Shown in pieces: positions 35,144-46,773 of a stretch of 62,000 nt of DNA. Position 1 is the stretch's first letter. The number at the start of each line of letters is the position of its first letter. The notes beneath the pieces are model-generated. The model searched no databases. It saw nothing but the letters and a program-made list of their open reading frames with translations, and was not told the origin of the DNA. Source of the DNA: Symsagittifera roscoffensis (Eukaryota; Xenacoelomorpha; Acoela; Convolutidae); the NCBI RefSeq assembly GCF_963678635.1, contig NC_087066.1, positions 24,875,881 to 24,937,880 on the forward strand, given 5' to 3'. A program made the position numbers and the translations under genes.

Positions 35144-35478
35144 CGACGATAAACACGAATTATACGTCTTTTTTCGACAATATTTTCCAGAAATTGACAC
35201 AATTCTTCAGCAATGAAAAATACCAAGTAATCCAATTAATATACCGAAAGAACGATTAATTGTTTCACTTCCTATTGCTTTTTGATATCATCATATACCC
35301 AAGCAGAAATTTACTAGAATTTTAATCAATTTTTTTTGGAAACACAAATTTTTCCTCAACGAAATCTAAATTTCCCAAACAAAATAATAACAAGTTCATT
35401 AGAAAAATTTAGATATTCCATATATTGTTTATCATCACCTAGATAAATATTTATGTCTTGAATATGATGTAGAATGCT

Positions 35479-35724
35479 TTGTCCAACTTTTATCATGTAA
35501 GTTCAACAGGATTTAACTTAAAACTTAATTTAAAAAATAAATCCACAAAAATTATTTGGTATATCACCAACATCCAAAAGGATCAAATCACAAATTTGTC
35601 CAAACACGCACACAAAAATATAACTTCTATCTTGAAAAAGCTTAACCGGCCCCATAGAACTTTTGATCTATCCAATAAAAATTTGTATTCATTAAACCCA
35701 GCAAATCTCACAAAAACTTTTTAA
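35479..35724 (+). CDS. Pre-gag small ORF, copy 2
   Basis: An 81-codon open frame (first codon TTG; the first in-frame ATG is not obvious) containing GFNLKLNLKNKSTKIIWYIT and LSKHA, related to copy 1 at 35,003. It extends further at the C-terminus with basic residues. It ends 88 bases before the gag ATG. Function unknown; it may be the remnant of an upstream gag-like leader protein. Confidence 0.35.
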   Translation: MSNFYHVSSTGFNLKLNLKNKSTKIIWYITNIQKDQITNLSKHAHKNITSILKKLNRPHRTFDLSNKNLYSLNPANLTKTF

Positions 35725-35812
35725 AAAAATTATTTCAATCCTTACAACTAATCACTACACAACATGTCCATTTATATTTTATTAACAAAAGTTTCCATGA
35801 AATTAAACAAAA

Positions 35813-36818
35813 ATGGCGGACGTAGTAGCATACCCAGATTTAGCTCTCGATAAGTTTACCGGCTTAGATCCAAATGAAGATGCAAGAGATTTTCTTGATA
35901 TAGTAGAGAAAAAGATAGCATTTTCCCTAGGCACTAGACCAGCAGATGCAGGTGGCGACCAGGACGCATATGATAACAGACAAAGAACCTTATTTGGTTC
36001 AATATTAGGAGGTCCAGCCGCTCAATGGTATCAGGGATTAGCAGCAGATTTACCTTGGAACGATATAAAAGGTCAGTTCATAGATAGATTCACTGATGAT
36101 AAGGATAAGTATAGAAGACGAATAGAAGCAGAAAACATAAAAATACAACCTGATGAGTTTATTAAAAAGCTACATATTTAAATGAAGCACCGCAGTAGAC
36201 CGTGGATGGCCTAATCCAACTTTTAATGATGATCAAAGAACAGCAAAGAAAATGGAATTCTTTGTACGCGGATTGAGCCCGCCAGGCTTGAAACAAAAGG
36301 CTCATCAATTCCTAATTGAGAATCCATCCGCAACTTGGCAACAATTAAAAGATCATATTGCAATAAAAGACTTAAGTTTTGCAGTAAGTAGTGAGTTTAC
36401 TGGAACAGCTTCATGTAGTGTTGATCATAAGTTGGGGATAGAAGGAATAAAGGATCAGCTTAAGGAGTTAACAGGACAAATGAAAGATCATAAACTAAAT
36501 GCAGCCTATAATCCAAATGAACCCAGAAACAAACAAAACCATACTCGATTTTGTAATTGGTGTCGTAGGTCAGGTCATACTATCAGTGTTTGTTTTAAAT
36601 ACAGAGACCACAAAGATCAAAAACGAAAACCACCGCAGTATTTTCAGACAATTATAATTGGAGATCTCGGCCTCGAGAAGAAAATAGTTATAACAAACAA
36701 TACAAAAGCTATAATCAGCAAAATAACAATACCAGACTATAGTCTCCATATCCTAGACAATCCAATAATAGAACAAATAGTTTCGATAGATCTCGATCTC
36801 AAAGTTTTGGATCAATAG
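35813..36818 (+). pseudogene. gag: gag (capsid and nucleocapsid), frameshifted
   Basis: Starts ATG with MADVVAYPDLALDKFTGLDP, an acidic N-terminus, then a capsid-like region with AAQWYQGL and a later FIDRF. The frame is lost near 36,178 and resumes one base off through MEFFVRGLSPPGLKQKA. A retroviral zinc knuckle CNWCRRSGHTISVC (C-X2-C-X4-H-X4-C) lies at about 36,562-36,603. Gag packages the element RNA and forms particles in the cytoplasm. After the knuckle the sequence turns Arg/Asn/Ser-rich and continues, broken, to about 37,165. Confidence 0.85.
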
Positions 36819-37254
36819 ATAGAAATTTCAAGAATAGGTTTAACGATCAAAACAACCCAAATTGTTATAATTTATAATATGTACAACACAAACTCAAGTA
36901 ACTACAATCAAAATAGGAACAGAAGCAATTCTATACCCGATTGAAATAGAAGATCATTTTCACAAGACAATTATCGATCACGATACCAAAACAGACCCCA
37001 CGAGAATAAATTTCCATCCTACAATAACCAAGCAAGATCTCTAGGTGATTCAAAACCATCTTCCAGAGAAAATAGCCGAGACAGAAATCCTAAAGTACAA
37101 TTTAGTGGCAACAAAATCCATGGCTATTACAGCAATGACGAAGGCGAAGAACTTACTTTAAACTAGAACAGTCTCCGCAAGATGAAAAGTCATAAATGTA
37201 TATCAATTTATATCATCATCCCGTCACAGACAAAAAAAATAATGTCCTCGAAAC

Positions 37255-37776
37255 CCAATTTTAAGTGGATACTGGAGCAACTTGTTCACTTTTAAATTAT
37301 GATACTTATTTAGAGTACGCAAAAACACAAAAATTTACACTTACTAAAGCACAATACAAAACATTTCCTATTAATGGACAAAAGTTAAATTCTTAGGATA
37401 TACTTTTTTTGACGCTAGTTTTGATAGTAAAGGTGATTATTCTGTAAATATTCGAGCATGGGTTGCGGCCAAGGACGGATGTAAATTTAATAAATTAGGT
37501 ATGGACTTTCTCTCTAATTCAACTAAATCGATCGACTTTTCAACACCAAAACTAGAACTTAAAATGTACCCAGGAGTGTCAGTTGCTATCAGCAATATGA
37601 AAAGCAAAAGCTATCCATTTATAAGTATTTATCAAAAAGTACATTGGGACCAAACTATAACTTTAGCACCAAAATCAACTCGTGTCATTTCATTATCCCC
37701 AGCTGACCAAGTTTTTATAAAGGGAACATCGTTCAAACTTGATAAAGACCTAAAACAAAAAGGAATATACACTTAA
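37255..37776 (+). pseudogene. Aspartic protease region of pol, broken
   Basis: The catalytic motif DTGATCS lies at 37,268, directly after an in-frame stop. A later stop and frameshift near 37,395 separate it from the second half, where LGMDFL at about 37,495 matches the usual (I)LGxDFL flap-end motif. The enzyme would cleave Gag-Pol. In this copy it cannot be translated as one piece. Confidence 0.8.
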
Positions 37777-38301
37777 AACTTATTTTGTAACCATGACGAG
37801 AAAACATTTCCTATAATGATAAACAATCCTAAAGAATTGAAGGTCATTATAACCAAAAGTTCAATAGGGCAAACTTTCGAGGACATTGAAACTGATTCAA
37901 AAACAATCTACAGCGTCGCAGACAACATTGCTTTTATGGAAGTTTTGTTAAACAAAAGCGAACATCTTGATCATATTTTTCATGTAAGCGAACAATCAAA
38001 AGATCAACTGTTCTTCAAGAATGCTTCAATTAGTGAAAATCATAAAAACGCAAAAAGGAAAAAACAAAGAAGTTTTGAAACAAAAAGAACTAGATAAAAC
38101 TAATACATACGGACTAGAAACAGAATTCAGCAAAACACTAAAGGACCTGAAACCCAAATCTGATCTAAATTCTACAACATATTTTACAGATACACAAATT
38201 CATGAAATCCAGAAAAAATTTGACAAGAAAAATCAAGAGTTTGTAAAAAAAAATGTGACTTTACTCACTCTGATATAGACCAAAATCAATTACAAGACCT
38301 A
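37777..38301 (+). pseudogene. Protease-RT linker of pol, broken
   Basis: Two overlapping Lys/Glu-rich frames (37,816-38,097 and 38,021-38,278) cover the spacer between protease and reverse transcriptase; a frameshift near 38,050 joins them. No catalytic motif is expected here. Confidence 0.6.
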
Positions 38302-39093
38302 ATGAGTATGCTTTTACAGAATAAAGACGTATATTCAGAACATAAATACGACGTTGGACTAATAAAGCAAAATTTCCATGTAAAGCTTTTACCAAACTCT
38401 GTTTTGACTAAGCAAAGACCATCAAGAGCTTCATTACACTACCAAGAAAAACTTAATGACTTACTAGATCAAATAAGTAAATCAGAAATAATTAGAGAAA
38501 TGGGAAGTATTACCAAAATCAGATCTGAAATTATAAACCCAATTATAATACTTCCAAAAGGGAACATAGTCAAGCTCGTTATCGATGCGAGATACCTGAA
38601 CTCAATAACTGATTTAAGTTTTTATTCATGGCCATTAGAACCAATAGGATCGTTCATAACTAAACTAAAAGTAAATTTCTTTACCACGAGTGATTTATGC
38701 TCAGCATACAATCAAGTACCTTTAACTGAGGAAACACAACAATTAACAAATTTTGTAATTGGATCAAAACAATACACTTTTAAACGAGGTTTTGGCGGAT
38801 TATCTGGTCTACCAATTTCCTTCAGTAGAATAATGACAATACATTTTGCTCCTTTAATAAAAAGAAATCAAGCAGTAACCTATGTAGACGATACAATAAT
38901 GCAAGCACAAACTGTAGAAGAAGTGTTTGACATCTTTGCTACATACCATGTTTTATTAAGAAAATCAGGTCTTAAAGCTCAACCAGAAAAAAAAACTATT
39001 TTTTTTCAAAGAAGAGTACAGTTTTTAGGACTTGTAATAAGTAAAGATGCATACAACCAGTTAAGAAAAAGAGAGATGATCTCAAAGCATTAA
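38302..39093 (+). pseudogene. pol: Reverse transcriptase domain of pol
   Basis: A 263-codon frame with the expected series: NPIIILPKGN, then KLVIDARYLN (the R-x-x-x-DYRxLN region), FFTTSDLCSAYNQVPL, FKRGFGGLSGLPISFSR, and the catalytic YVDDT at about 38,881-38,895, followed by FLGLVIS. Catalytic aspartates are present. It is the longest intact frame in the element. The frame shifts near 39,063 and the connection domain continues in another frame (VLGCFGFYSLYIKN). Confidence 0.95.
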
Positions 39094-39700
39094 AATCTCC
39101 AGAAAACAAAAGAGATGTCATGAGAGTGTTAGGTTGTTTCGGATTTTATAGTCTGTATATAAAGAATTTACTTAGAGATTCAAAGCCTTTCTTTGAATTG
39201 AAACGGGAGGATTCAATTTTTAAATGGACACAAAATCACGAAAAACACTTTAACGAAATAAAATAAAGAATTAGCGCAGATACAATTCTAGCAATACCAG
39301 ACACAAGATATCCTTTTCATGTACATGTAGACTCATCATCAATAGGAATAGGTTCAATATTGATACAAGAATTCCCAGAAGGGAAACGTTTTATATCCTT
39401 TAGTTCAAGAGTATACAAAAAAGAAGAACAAAAAATGTCAACAACAGCTAGAGAGCTTTGTGGTGTCGTATCAGCTCTACAAACATACGAACACTATTTA
39501 TTAGGTTCACCACATCCAATATATTTTTATACCGATCACGAAGCTTTGATTTACCTTTGGAAAGAAGAGGTAAGCTTTCCCATAGATATTTTAGATGCCA
39601 ATTGGTTTTATCACAATTCCAAAATTTGAAAATTATTTGGACTGAAGGAAAAAACCTGGCATTTAGACATACACCAATTAAAACATAAGAAAATCCTTAA
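39094..39700 (+). pseudogene. Connection and RNase H domains of pol, broken
   Basis: After a frameshift and a TAA near 39,263 the RNase H fold reads VHVDSSSIGIGSILIQ, then SFSSRVYKKEEQKMSTTARE (the ...Y...E..E region, with the catalytic Glu), and FYTDHEALIYLW (the TDH motif with the second Asp). A further frameshift follows near 39,600. In Ty3/gypsy elements this domain removes the RNA strand during cDNA synthesis. Confidence 0.9.
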
Positions 39701-40439
39701 AAACATTTTGTCCTACGACAAAAATGGCAACGAGGAAAAATACTTTATAGTACATGATACCGAAAAGGGACCCAGCGACGAATTTTTTCCTGTCATTAAA
39801 CAAAATAAGAACGGTTTAACTAGGTTCAAAAATAAGAACAACAAACTAATCAAAGTACCCCAACAAACTAAAAAAGAACAAATTTGCTCACTAACTGATA
39901 TAAGTTCTTGCTTTATACAAGGTTCAGCTATCATATAGATATCTAGCTAATCAATATAGAATGATTCAAAACAAAATACCAAATAATGATTCAAGTGACC
40001 AAGAATCAGATCATAACTATTCGGAAATATCCTTCGAATTAGACACTAACCCAACCCAGTTTGGGGATTATATGTCAAATTACGATACTGAAGACCAATC
40101 CGATCTGTAATACTTTGAAACGATTGATGAACAAGATGAAATAATTCAGGAATGTTTGCTAAACGACGAAATTTCTTTGAGTGAACAATTAACCAATAAA
40201 CTAGAGAACAAAAAGTTGCAGCTAAACTGCCTAACAAACTACTTACAAACAAGGATAAGCTTACTCAGATCCTAGCACAAAAAAAATATATTTAAACACA
40301 GAACTTATTGCCAAAGAACAAGACATCGATGCAGTCATAAAAACCATAAAAGAACTAGTAAGAAACAAAAACAAAGACTCAAAAAATATACATTATAGAC
40401 AATCAAGAGCTTTATCTTCATATCTAAACAAATTTGAAA
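39701..40439 (+). pseudogene. RNase H-integrase linker, broken
   Basis: Charged, low-complexity frames without a motif (for example 39,708-39,938), interrupted by several stops. Position between RNase H and integrase is the only basis for the call. Confidence 0.55.
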
Positions 40440-41560
40440 TTTTATCCTTAGTAGGAAATATTCTTTGCATTGAACAAATATCAGATGATCCCGAAAAAAA
40501 AATTAAATTAAAAATTGTGTACCTATGTCACTCTTTATAAAAATATTTGATTTGGCGCATACAGATGAATTAGCAGACCACGTAGGAAAAGACAAAATTG
40601 CGAATACAAAACGATTTTTTTTGGCCAGGCATGTACAAATGGATAACCCAGTTAATAGCAGGATATGTAGATTGTCAAAAAAATGAACACAAACGTCACG
40701 ATCTTAACCAAGCACCTTTAGAACAATGGACGCATAAAGTACATGTTTTGTGTACTGTACACATAGATCATAAAGGACCAATTACTCCTACATCAAACGC
40801 AAAGAAACACTGTTTAGTTGTAGTAGATTCATTTTCTCGATTCCTCCAGGTATATCCAGTAGCTAACACTACCGCCATTGGAACAATAAAAACTCATTCT
40901 CACATTTGGTATTCCAAAAAACCTGCTTTATGATAAAGGAACAGTTTTCATGAACAAAAATTTTACTAGTTGGCTTCATGAACTAGGAATAACACGAGCT
41001 CCCAGAACCGCATATTCATCATGGACGAATGGTAAAGTGGAAATACAAAACAAACATCTAGGTCACATTTTAGAATTTTCTTTGATCGAGCAAAGGGAAA
41101 TTGGAGTGATCTAGCAGCGAAATTCGCTTTCGCTCTTAACACCACTATCAACGCAAGTACTGGGTTAACACCATACGAAATTGTTTTCGGACAAAAACCT
41201 CAAATACCGATTTCCTTAAAGCTAGGATTACTTCGAAATTCAGAATTACCGTGCAACTCTGAATTCTGTGCTAGTCTTCCATTAACCAGACGTTCTTTAC
41301 AAAAATCATCAAATAAAACTATACAACCATTATTAAAACCAAAAATTAACACTTCACTACTGATCCGAGAGAATCAATTTAAATACATCTACAATTTGCA
41401 TTGAACAAACATCAGATGATCCCGAAGTAAGAAAATTAAAATTTGTGTACCTATGTCACTCTTTATGAAAACATTTGAATTCGCGCATACAGATCAATTA
41501 GCAGGCCATGTGGCAAAAGACAAAACTATTGCAAATATAAAACGATTGCGAAAAATTTTG
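40440..41560 (+). pseudogene. Integrase (zinc-binding and DDE core), broken
   Basis: The zinc-binding region reads HTDELADH and later YVDCQKN: the first Cys of the HHCC set appears as Tyr. The core shows HIDHKGPI (first Asp), LVVVDSFSRF, a DKG with the second Asp near 40,930 and NGKVEIQNK with the Glu near 41,035, so the DDE triad is still visible. Frames break near 40,560, 40,900 and 41,070. A second copy of the zinc-binding segment (about 41,394-41,550) is inserted after the core, duplicating 40,460-40,620. Confidence 0.9.
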
Positions 41561-41579
41561 AAAACAACGCCAAAATTCA

Positions 41580-42020
41580 CAAAAATCGAAACAAATATAT
41601 ATTAGGAAAACCCTTAGAAATAGGTCAAAAAGTACTTATGGAAAACCATTCCATAGAAGCTGGCAAACCAGAAAAAGTACAAGAACTACGATCAGGCCCA
41701 TATACGGTAACAAGAAAAATAACGAATGTAAACTATGAGATACAACTAGATTGAGATCAAACTATAAAAAAGACAGCTCATAGAAACCATTTGATTGAAT
41801 ACTTTCCCATCGAAGCAAAAGCAACGGAACTAGTAAATGACTATGTTTTAAAAGACCAGTCCTACAAACCAATCTATGAAAACCTAATGCAATCAAGGAA
41901 TAAAATTGTCAATACACCACTTACCAACAAATCATTTCAAAACCCAATGGGTTCATCAGAATATTTACCTGTCCAAATACACCATAGACGAGATCATACC
42001 ATCTACATCAAAACATAACC
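41580..42020 (+). pseudogene. Integrase C-terminal GPY/F-like domain
   Basis: Contains LRSGPYTVTRKITNVNYEIQ at about 41,689-41,750, the GPY/F module found at the C-terminus of many gypsy-type integrases, followed by a TAHRNHLIEYF segment after one in-frame stop. No chromodomain was recognised behind it. Confidence 0.8.
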
Positions 42021-42259
42021 CCCAAAATGAACAGCCATCTTTTCAAACGGGCGCGACAATCAAAAGACTTCAGAGACATTGGCGACAACCCAGCTTCTAC
42101 CAAGCAGGATTCAACTAAATAATCTCTAATAGTCTTCACTAACTAAAACCTAAAAACTCATTTTGTAATCCCCGGGTCATCAATTTGGATAGAAAAGATT
42201 GTTCAAACTATGACCCCACACGTAATCGTCAATCAAACTAGTAAATTTAAAAAGAAACA

Positions 42260-44342
42260 ATGGTTTTTTTCAATAAAAATGAACCGAAAAATTTACTATT
42301 GCTAATTTTTAATAACTTGATGATAAAATTTAGTTTTCTACTTTCAACATTTATACCTCTTGCCATTCTACAGAATGATGACCTAAAAAACGTATCAAAT
42401 TCTCTCAAAGTTACTCACTATGACTGTTCAAGCATGCAGAAAAATAAAATGTATGCTTTAAATCAAGTGGCCCCATGTTAAGTTAGCCCAGAAAACCTTT
42501 ACACTTCCGATAGCACAATTAGCGTATATCAACGGTCTTATAGAACATACGTGAACGCAGTTATGTGTAAAATTATATTATTTCCCATTCGTTATAACTG
42601 CGGAATGTGGGCACATTCTTCCATCGTTCACAATTTGAACATGATAACCTATAAAATTATCATACCACCAGAAGATTGCGAAAAAGCAGCAAAGAACAAC
42701 AAAATTTTAGCGAATGAAGATGGATACACTCATGAACTAATTATAAAAATGAATGAAAGTATTTTAAAACCCAGAAATGAAGGAACGTCATTAGAAGGCG
42801 ACAGTTCGACAGCATGTAAGAATAGGGGACAAGGATCGGATCCCAATGGCTTAGATCTAAAAATTCGCATATACAAAAAGCAGCAAGAATTCTGCAGCAG
42901 GCCAGGAGCATTATATAAAACAAATTTTGAGTCCTGGTTTATTTGATATTCAGGCGGTTTTGAAATGAACACTGGTAAATCCAGCAACATACGACACGAT
43001 GATAGAAATTACTATCAAATGCAATTAAATGAGAACGATCAATTCAGAGTGAAACCTTTGAACTACCGTCTGGGATCAGGTAATTTTTCATTCCTCCATG
43101 ATGAACATAGCAATCAGAATTGGGATCCTCTTTGGCGCCATGTAGGTAGCGATGAAATTGATTACGAACTTCATTTCGGTGCAAAGTTAGATTACATATT
43201 GTACTTTAATGCTAAACAACTCAGACATTCTGAAATGACATTATTGCAGAATCAATGTGAACTCGAAAGAACACAAATTCTAACAATAAGGATGTTAGCT
43301 TTACAAAATACCAGGCAGGATACATGCTAACTGGCAACCTCTCTATGTTTTTGGACAACGATGGAGCAGTTGGCTGGCTGTATCACTGCCCTAGAAAGTT
43401 TCACCTCTTAAAGTTCTCGAAAAAAGCTTCAATCGAATACCAATTTTTTACAATGGGCGAACGATGTTTGTCGACCCTATTACCCGCCAAACTTTTCCTT
43501 GTGGCAACGAAATACATTGCGTTGGTGGCTACAAAAATGCCTTTCAACTTAGATGATAATTTATCTTGATAGCAATTAATGCCGGCTCCAATACCTTTCT
43601 AAACTCCTTCAATGTTCGCTCCACAAGATATAGGCCATATTACGTATTTTCCCGTATACGATTCGAGACGCGCAGGCATGTATACCCCAAAACAATTGAA
43701 AGCACTTTGGGATAACATTATTCATAACACAGCATCAACATCTATTCTCGAAAAAATTACCAGAACTGTTCTCCAAAAGGGACACATGGATTATGCGTTT
43801 ATGGGATTATGGGACACATGGATAACCGCCGCAATGGCTTTAAACCAAAAAATTTAGCTAGATTCTCTGCTTTCACCGGGATTTTTCATAAATAATTTCA
43901 TCGGAACATTCGGTTTTGTCGCTTTTTTCTTGGAGAAAATCGAAATTTGTTTTGCCTGTTTTCTTTTTCTCAAACTCCTGCTAGAAACAATAGTAAAAAT
44001 TTTAAAGCTTTAAAAATTAATAAACTAACAAATCCTACTATGAGTTTCTGGAAGATAATGTAAGGTGCAACGTATAACATTTTCGTTCTATCAGCTTTTA
44101 CCTCCATTTTCTCAAACGAAAACTCCAATCTTGAATGATCAACTTTGAGAAACTCAAGAAAAAAACAAATACGACAACAAAATCATAATCAAAATATTTA
44201 CCAAGAAAGCACTGCTTCAATACCTATGGTAGAGCGACATGAGCCCGCAGTACCCTTACTGTCACCAGATTCACGAAACGAGCCTGGTTTATACCCAGAC
44301 CTAAATAACCAAAATGAACATTCAGTACGGAACAACCTCTAG
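42260..44342 (+). pseudogene. env: env-like glycoprotein region, multiply broken
   Basis: Five successive frames between integrase and 3' LTR: a hydrophobic, signal-like start at 42,260; a cysteine-bearing ectodomain through about 42,946, 43,330, 43,569 and 43,857; a strongly hydrophobic anchor at about 43,876-44,010; and a basic, Pro-rich tail ending near 44,342 with a YPDL late-domain-like motif. This is the layout of a class I membrane glycoprotein in an env-bearing errantivirus-like element. Cysteine placement is suggestive of the class III (gB/chuvirus-related) glycoproteins seen in some invertebrate gypsy and BEL elements, but that is an inference without a search. Stops and frameshifts in every section make it non-functional. 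Confidence 0.65.
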
Positions 44343-44620
44343 CCCAACAATCCCTCATTCAACCACCAACAACAACACTATAACACCAATATAAGGCAAC
44401 AGTTTTCTATTTCAGAATGCCCTCAAAAAAACTGCGCATCCCCATAGACTAAATGCTAGTCGATATTTTAGACAGACAAGTTCTTTTACTAATTCAGTTT
44501 CCCACATTTACAAATAAACTATTTACACGAATAGCAGCTGTTGACTTACCTCATTTAGGAACCAATAATTTTATATGCCTTATGCTAATTGTTTATCCAG
44601 AAACATTTCTCGTAACAACT
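44343..44620 (+). other. 3' untranslated part of the retrotransposon
   Basis: Short region between the env-like tail and the 3' LTR. A clear polypurine tract directly before the LTR is not visible. Confidence 0.4.
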
Positions 44621-45117
44621 TCTTTTTCAAAATAAATAATTTTTCTTTTCCTTTTTTTACAATAACATAGAAATAGTCTTTTTCCAAAAAAAAAATAGAG
44701 AAAAAATTCTCGTTTTTAATTCGATAAAACTTATAAATCTAGATATGCACAACCGAGGAAACCCGGATCTTAAGGACGAAAAGGACTACAACAAGGACAC
44801 TACAGACGACCAAGCAGAAGTGCAGAAGTGGACACAACCAAGGGTGACCCAAGAATACTAAACGATCGTCGACCTTAGTAAGAAGATAAAATATTGATGA
44901 ACAAAATAAGATTAACTAAACCTCCCCTCATAGGTATATTTCTCCAGGCTGTTCGATTCATTTATATAATCTAATAACCCTGTGCTTGGTATTTACCCAG
45001 CTAATTAGTTCATACCTTTTCTTACTATTGTTTCTACTATAACGTTTGTCAAGACAACTTGACGATATAAGGTGAGACTTATAACTTAGGATGAATTACT
45101 AAGCAATCAACCAGCAA
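44621..45117 (+). repeat. 3' LTR of Ty3/gypsy element
   Basis: Aligned partner of 32,769-33,260, ending in the same ACCAGCA. Diverged by scattered substitutions and small indels. No target-site duplication could be fixed because the left border is unclear. Confidence 0.9.
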
Positions 45118-45849
45118 GGAAAACTTTGTAAAGTCTCTTCCACTCTTTTTAAGGTTTAGTTGGAGCAATAAACCGAAGCCGTTAAAATGCTAAAACTTTG
45201 ACTAAGTGAGGCACCTGTTTTTGGGATTGAAGTGAGGCAGATGACCGCAAGCTGTTTGCATCATTCAATATAGTAACAGAAATTGTAAAAACATGATACC
45301 GAACCATTAAGATTTTGAAAAGCTTTTGAACATCCGGTTTGACTTCTAAGCAAGAAATGCTTGTCATACGATTTTAGTTCAACATTGAAAAATGTTTTAG
45401 GGGTTTTAAAACACACTTTTTATCTATTGGACTCTTTCCGATCATTAAAAAACTTTCTATTTTTTTTTTGGATGTAAAAAATCTGGTCTTGCACAATTCA
45501 TAGATAACAATTTCAAGATGCGCTGTTTTTTCGTTGCAAAATTAAAATTCATAAATCATTCAAAAAAAATTTGAAATGAGTTCAACTTGGGTTTTTATAG
45601 GTTGAAAGCATTTTGACAGTCAAAATTTTGATATTATTTTGGCCCATTGCTTGGAGATAGTAAGCTTTATGGAAGGTTCCTGTATCAAACTCCTAAGTTT
45701 TGATTCAAAAAAGTTGAAGCGTGGTAGAAAACATTTTCAAGAATGCAAAAAATGGTTGGCATCCAGTTTCATAAATTTCAAAAAGCTTATTACACATTGT
45801 TACCGATTGTCATATGTCTTGAAAAAAATGTATCATACAGTTTAAAAAA
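45118..45849. other. AT-rich non-coding DNA
   Basis: No gene. GCTTGTCATACGATTTTAG at 45,359 is one of the dispersed GTATGACAAGC words. Confidence 0.4.
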
Positions 45850-46412
45850 AAAACAAGAACAACCGGTTACTCTGTAAGTAGCACAGAACGTTCCAAACAT
45901 AGTTTTAAAAAAAAGTATTTTTAAAATAAATTTGTATACTCTGCGTGATGTGATGAAAGGGTCTGCTCCAAAACTTGAAAATTAGTTTTAATAGACAGTT
46001 GTAGTGAAATAAGCAAATTTATTAAATGTTTTTGTAGAAAAATGACCGGAATTGTTTTCAAAATTCACTCAAACTTTTTTTTTTATTTTTTTAATGAATT
46101 TTGATTCTCAAAATGGCGCTACAAAAACTCCAAAAACTAAATTGTCACGGCTTAAATTAAGATATAAGCAAATTTAAGCCTGTTCATTGACTTTATTCGC
46201 TCGAATTTAGACTATATCTCGAAAATTTCGAAACAGTTTCTCTCAATACCGGGACATTTTTCGAAAGATGTAAAGTTCGTTCAAATAACGACAGAAAGGG
46301 CTTTAATATGATAGATTACTCGACCCAGTTCGATGTTTGTTTGTGGTACTTAGTTTTGCTTGGAAAAAATACATCTAAAACGCATGACTATAAAGTACAA
46401 TGGTCGGAACAA
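45850..46412 (-). mobile_element. Interspersed element, second subfamily, copy 2
   Basis: Homologous to 10,258-10,892. Read on the minus strand it starts TTGTTCCGACCATTGTACTT and ends GGTTGTTCTTGTTTT, so both ends resemble those of the larger GTTCCGAC...TCTTGTT family though the interiors differ. Confidence 0.65.
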
Positions 46413-46773
46413 AAAAATACTTTCCATGCTTTTTTCATAAACATTTGAGGTAGCGAAGACAGGTAAATTATTATTTTTTTATATTTCAGAATGAAGAAAT
46501 GCTTGTTATAAACTTCATAGCATCAAAAAACGCCTATCTTACTATTTTCATACAATTTTTACAGTCCATGAATTTGTATGAAACAAAATGATAAGAAATT
46601 TTTTATATTACGAAATTGTACGATAAGCATTTTAATAGTATGAATTTGTAAGATAAGCATATTTTGTCAAACCGGACATTTATGTGGGTGCACGGTATAT
46701 AATTGGGCTATGAATTGATTCCGACTACCTTCTGTTCCTAGACAAAAATAGTTAATCTCGCTTTTTGTTTATT
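46413..46773. other. AT-rich DNA with GTATGATAAGCAT-type words
   Basis: Four variants of the TGTATGACAAGCATTTTT word lie within 46,490-46,670 in both orientations. No gene. Confidence 0.45.

Larger units (their letters stand above)
32769..45117 (+). mobile_element. Degenerate env-bearing Ty3/gypsy LTR retrotransposon (12.3 kb)
   Basis: Domains in order: 5' LTR, primer site, 2.5 kb leader with small ORFs, gag with zinc knuckle, aspartic protease, RT, RNase H, integrase with GPY/F-like domain, env-like region, 3' LTR. RT before RNase H before integrase is the Ty3/gypsy order. Every coding block is broken by stops or frameshifts, and part of the integrase zinc-binding segment is duplicated. The element is therefore a fossil. 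At 12.3 kb it is long for the group because of its leader and env-like region. Confidence 0.95.

Noticed and set aside
42730-42990. Minus-strand ORFs opposite the env-like region
   Set aside because: Shadows of the plus-strand glycoprotein frames.
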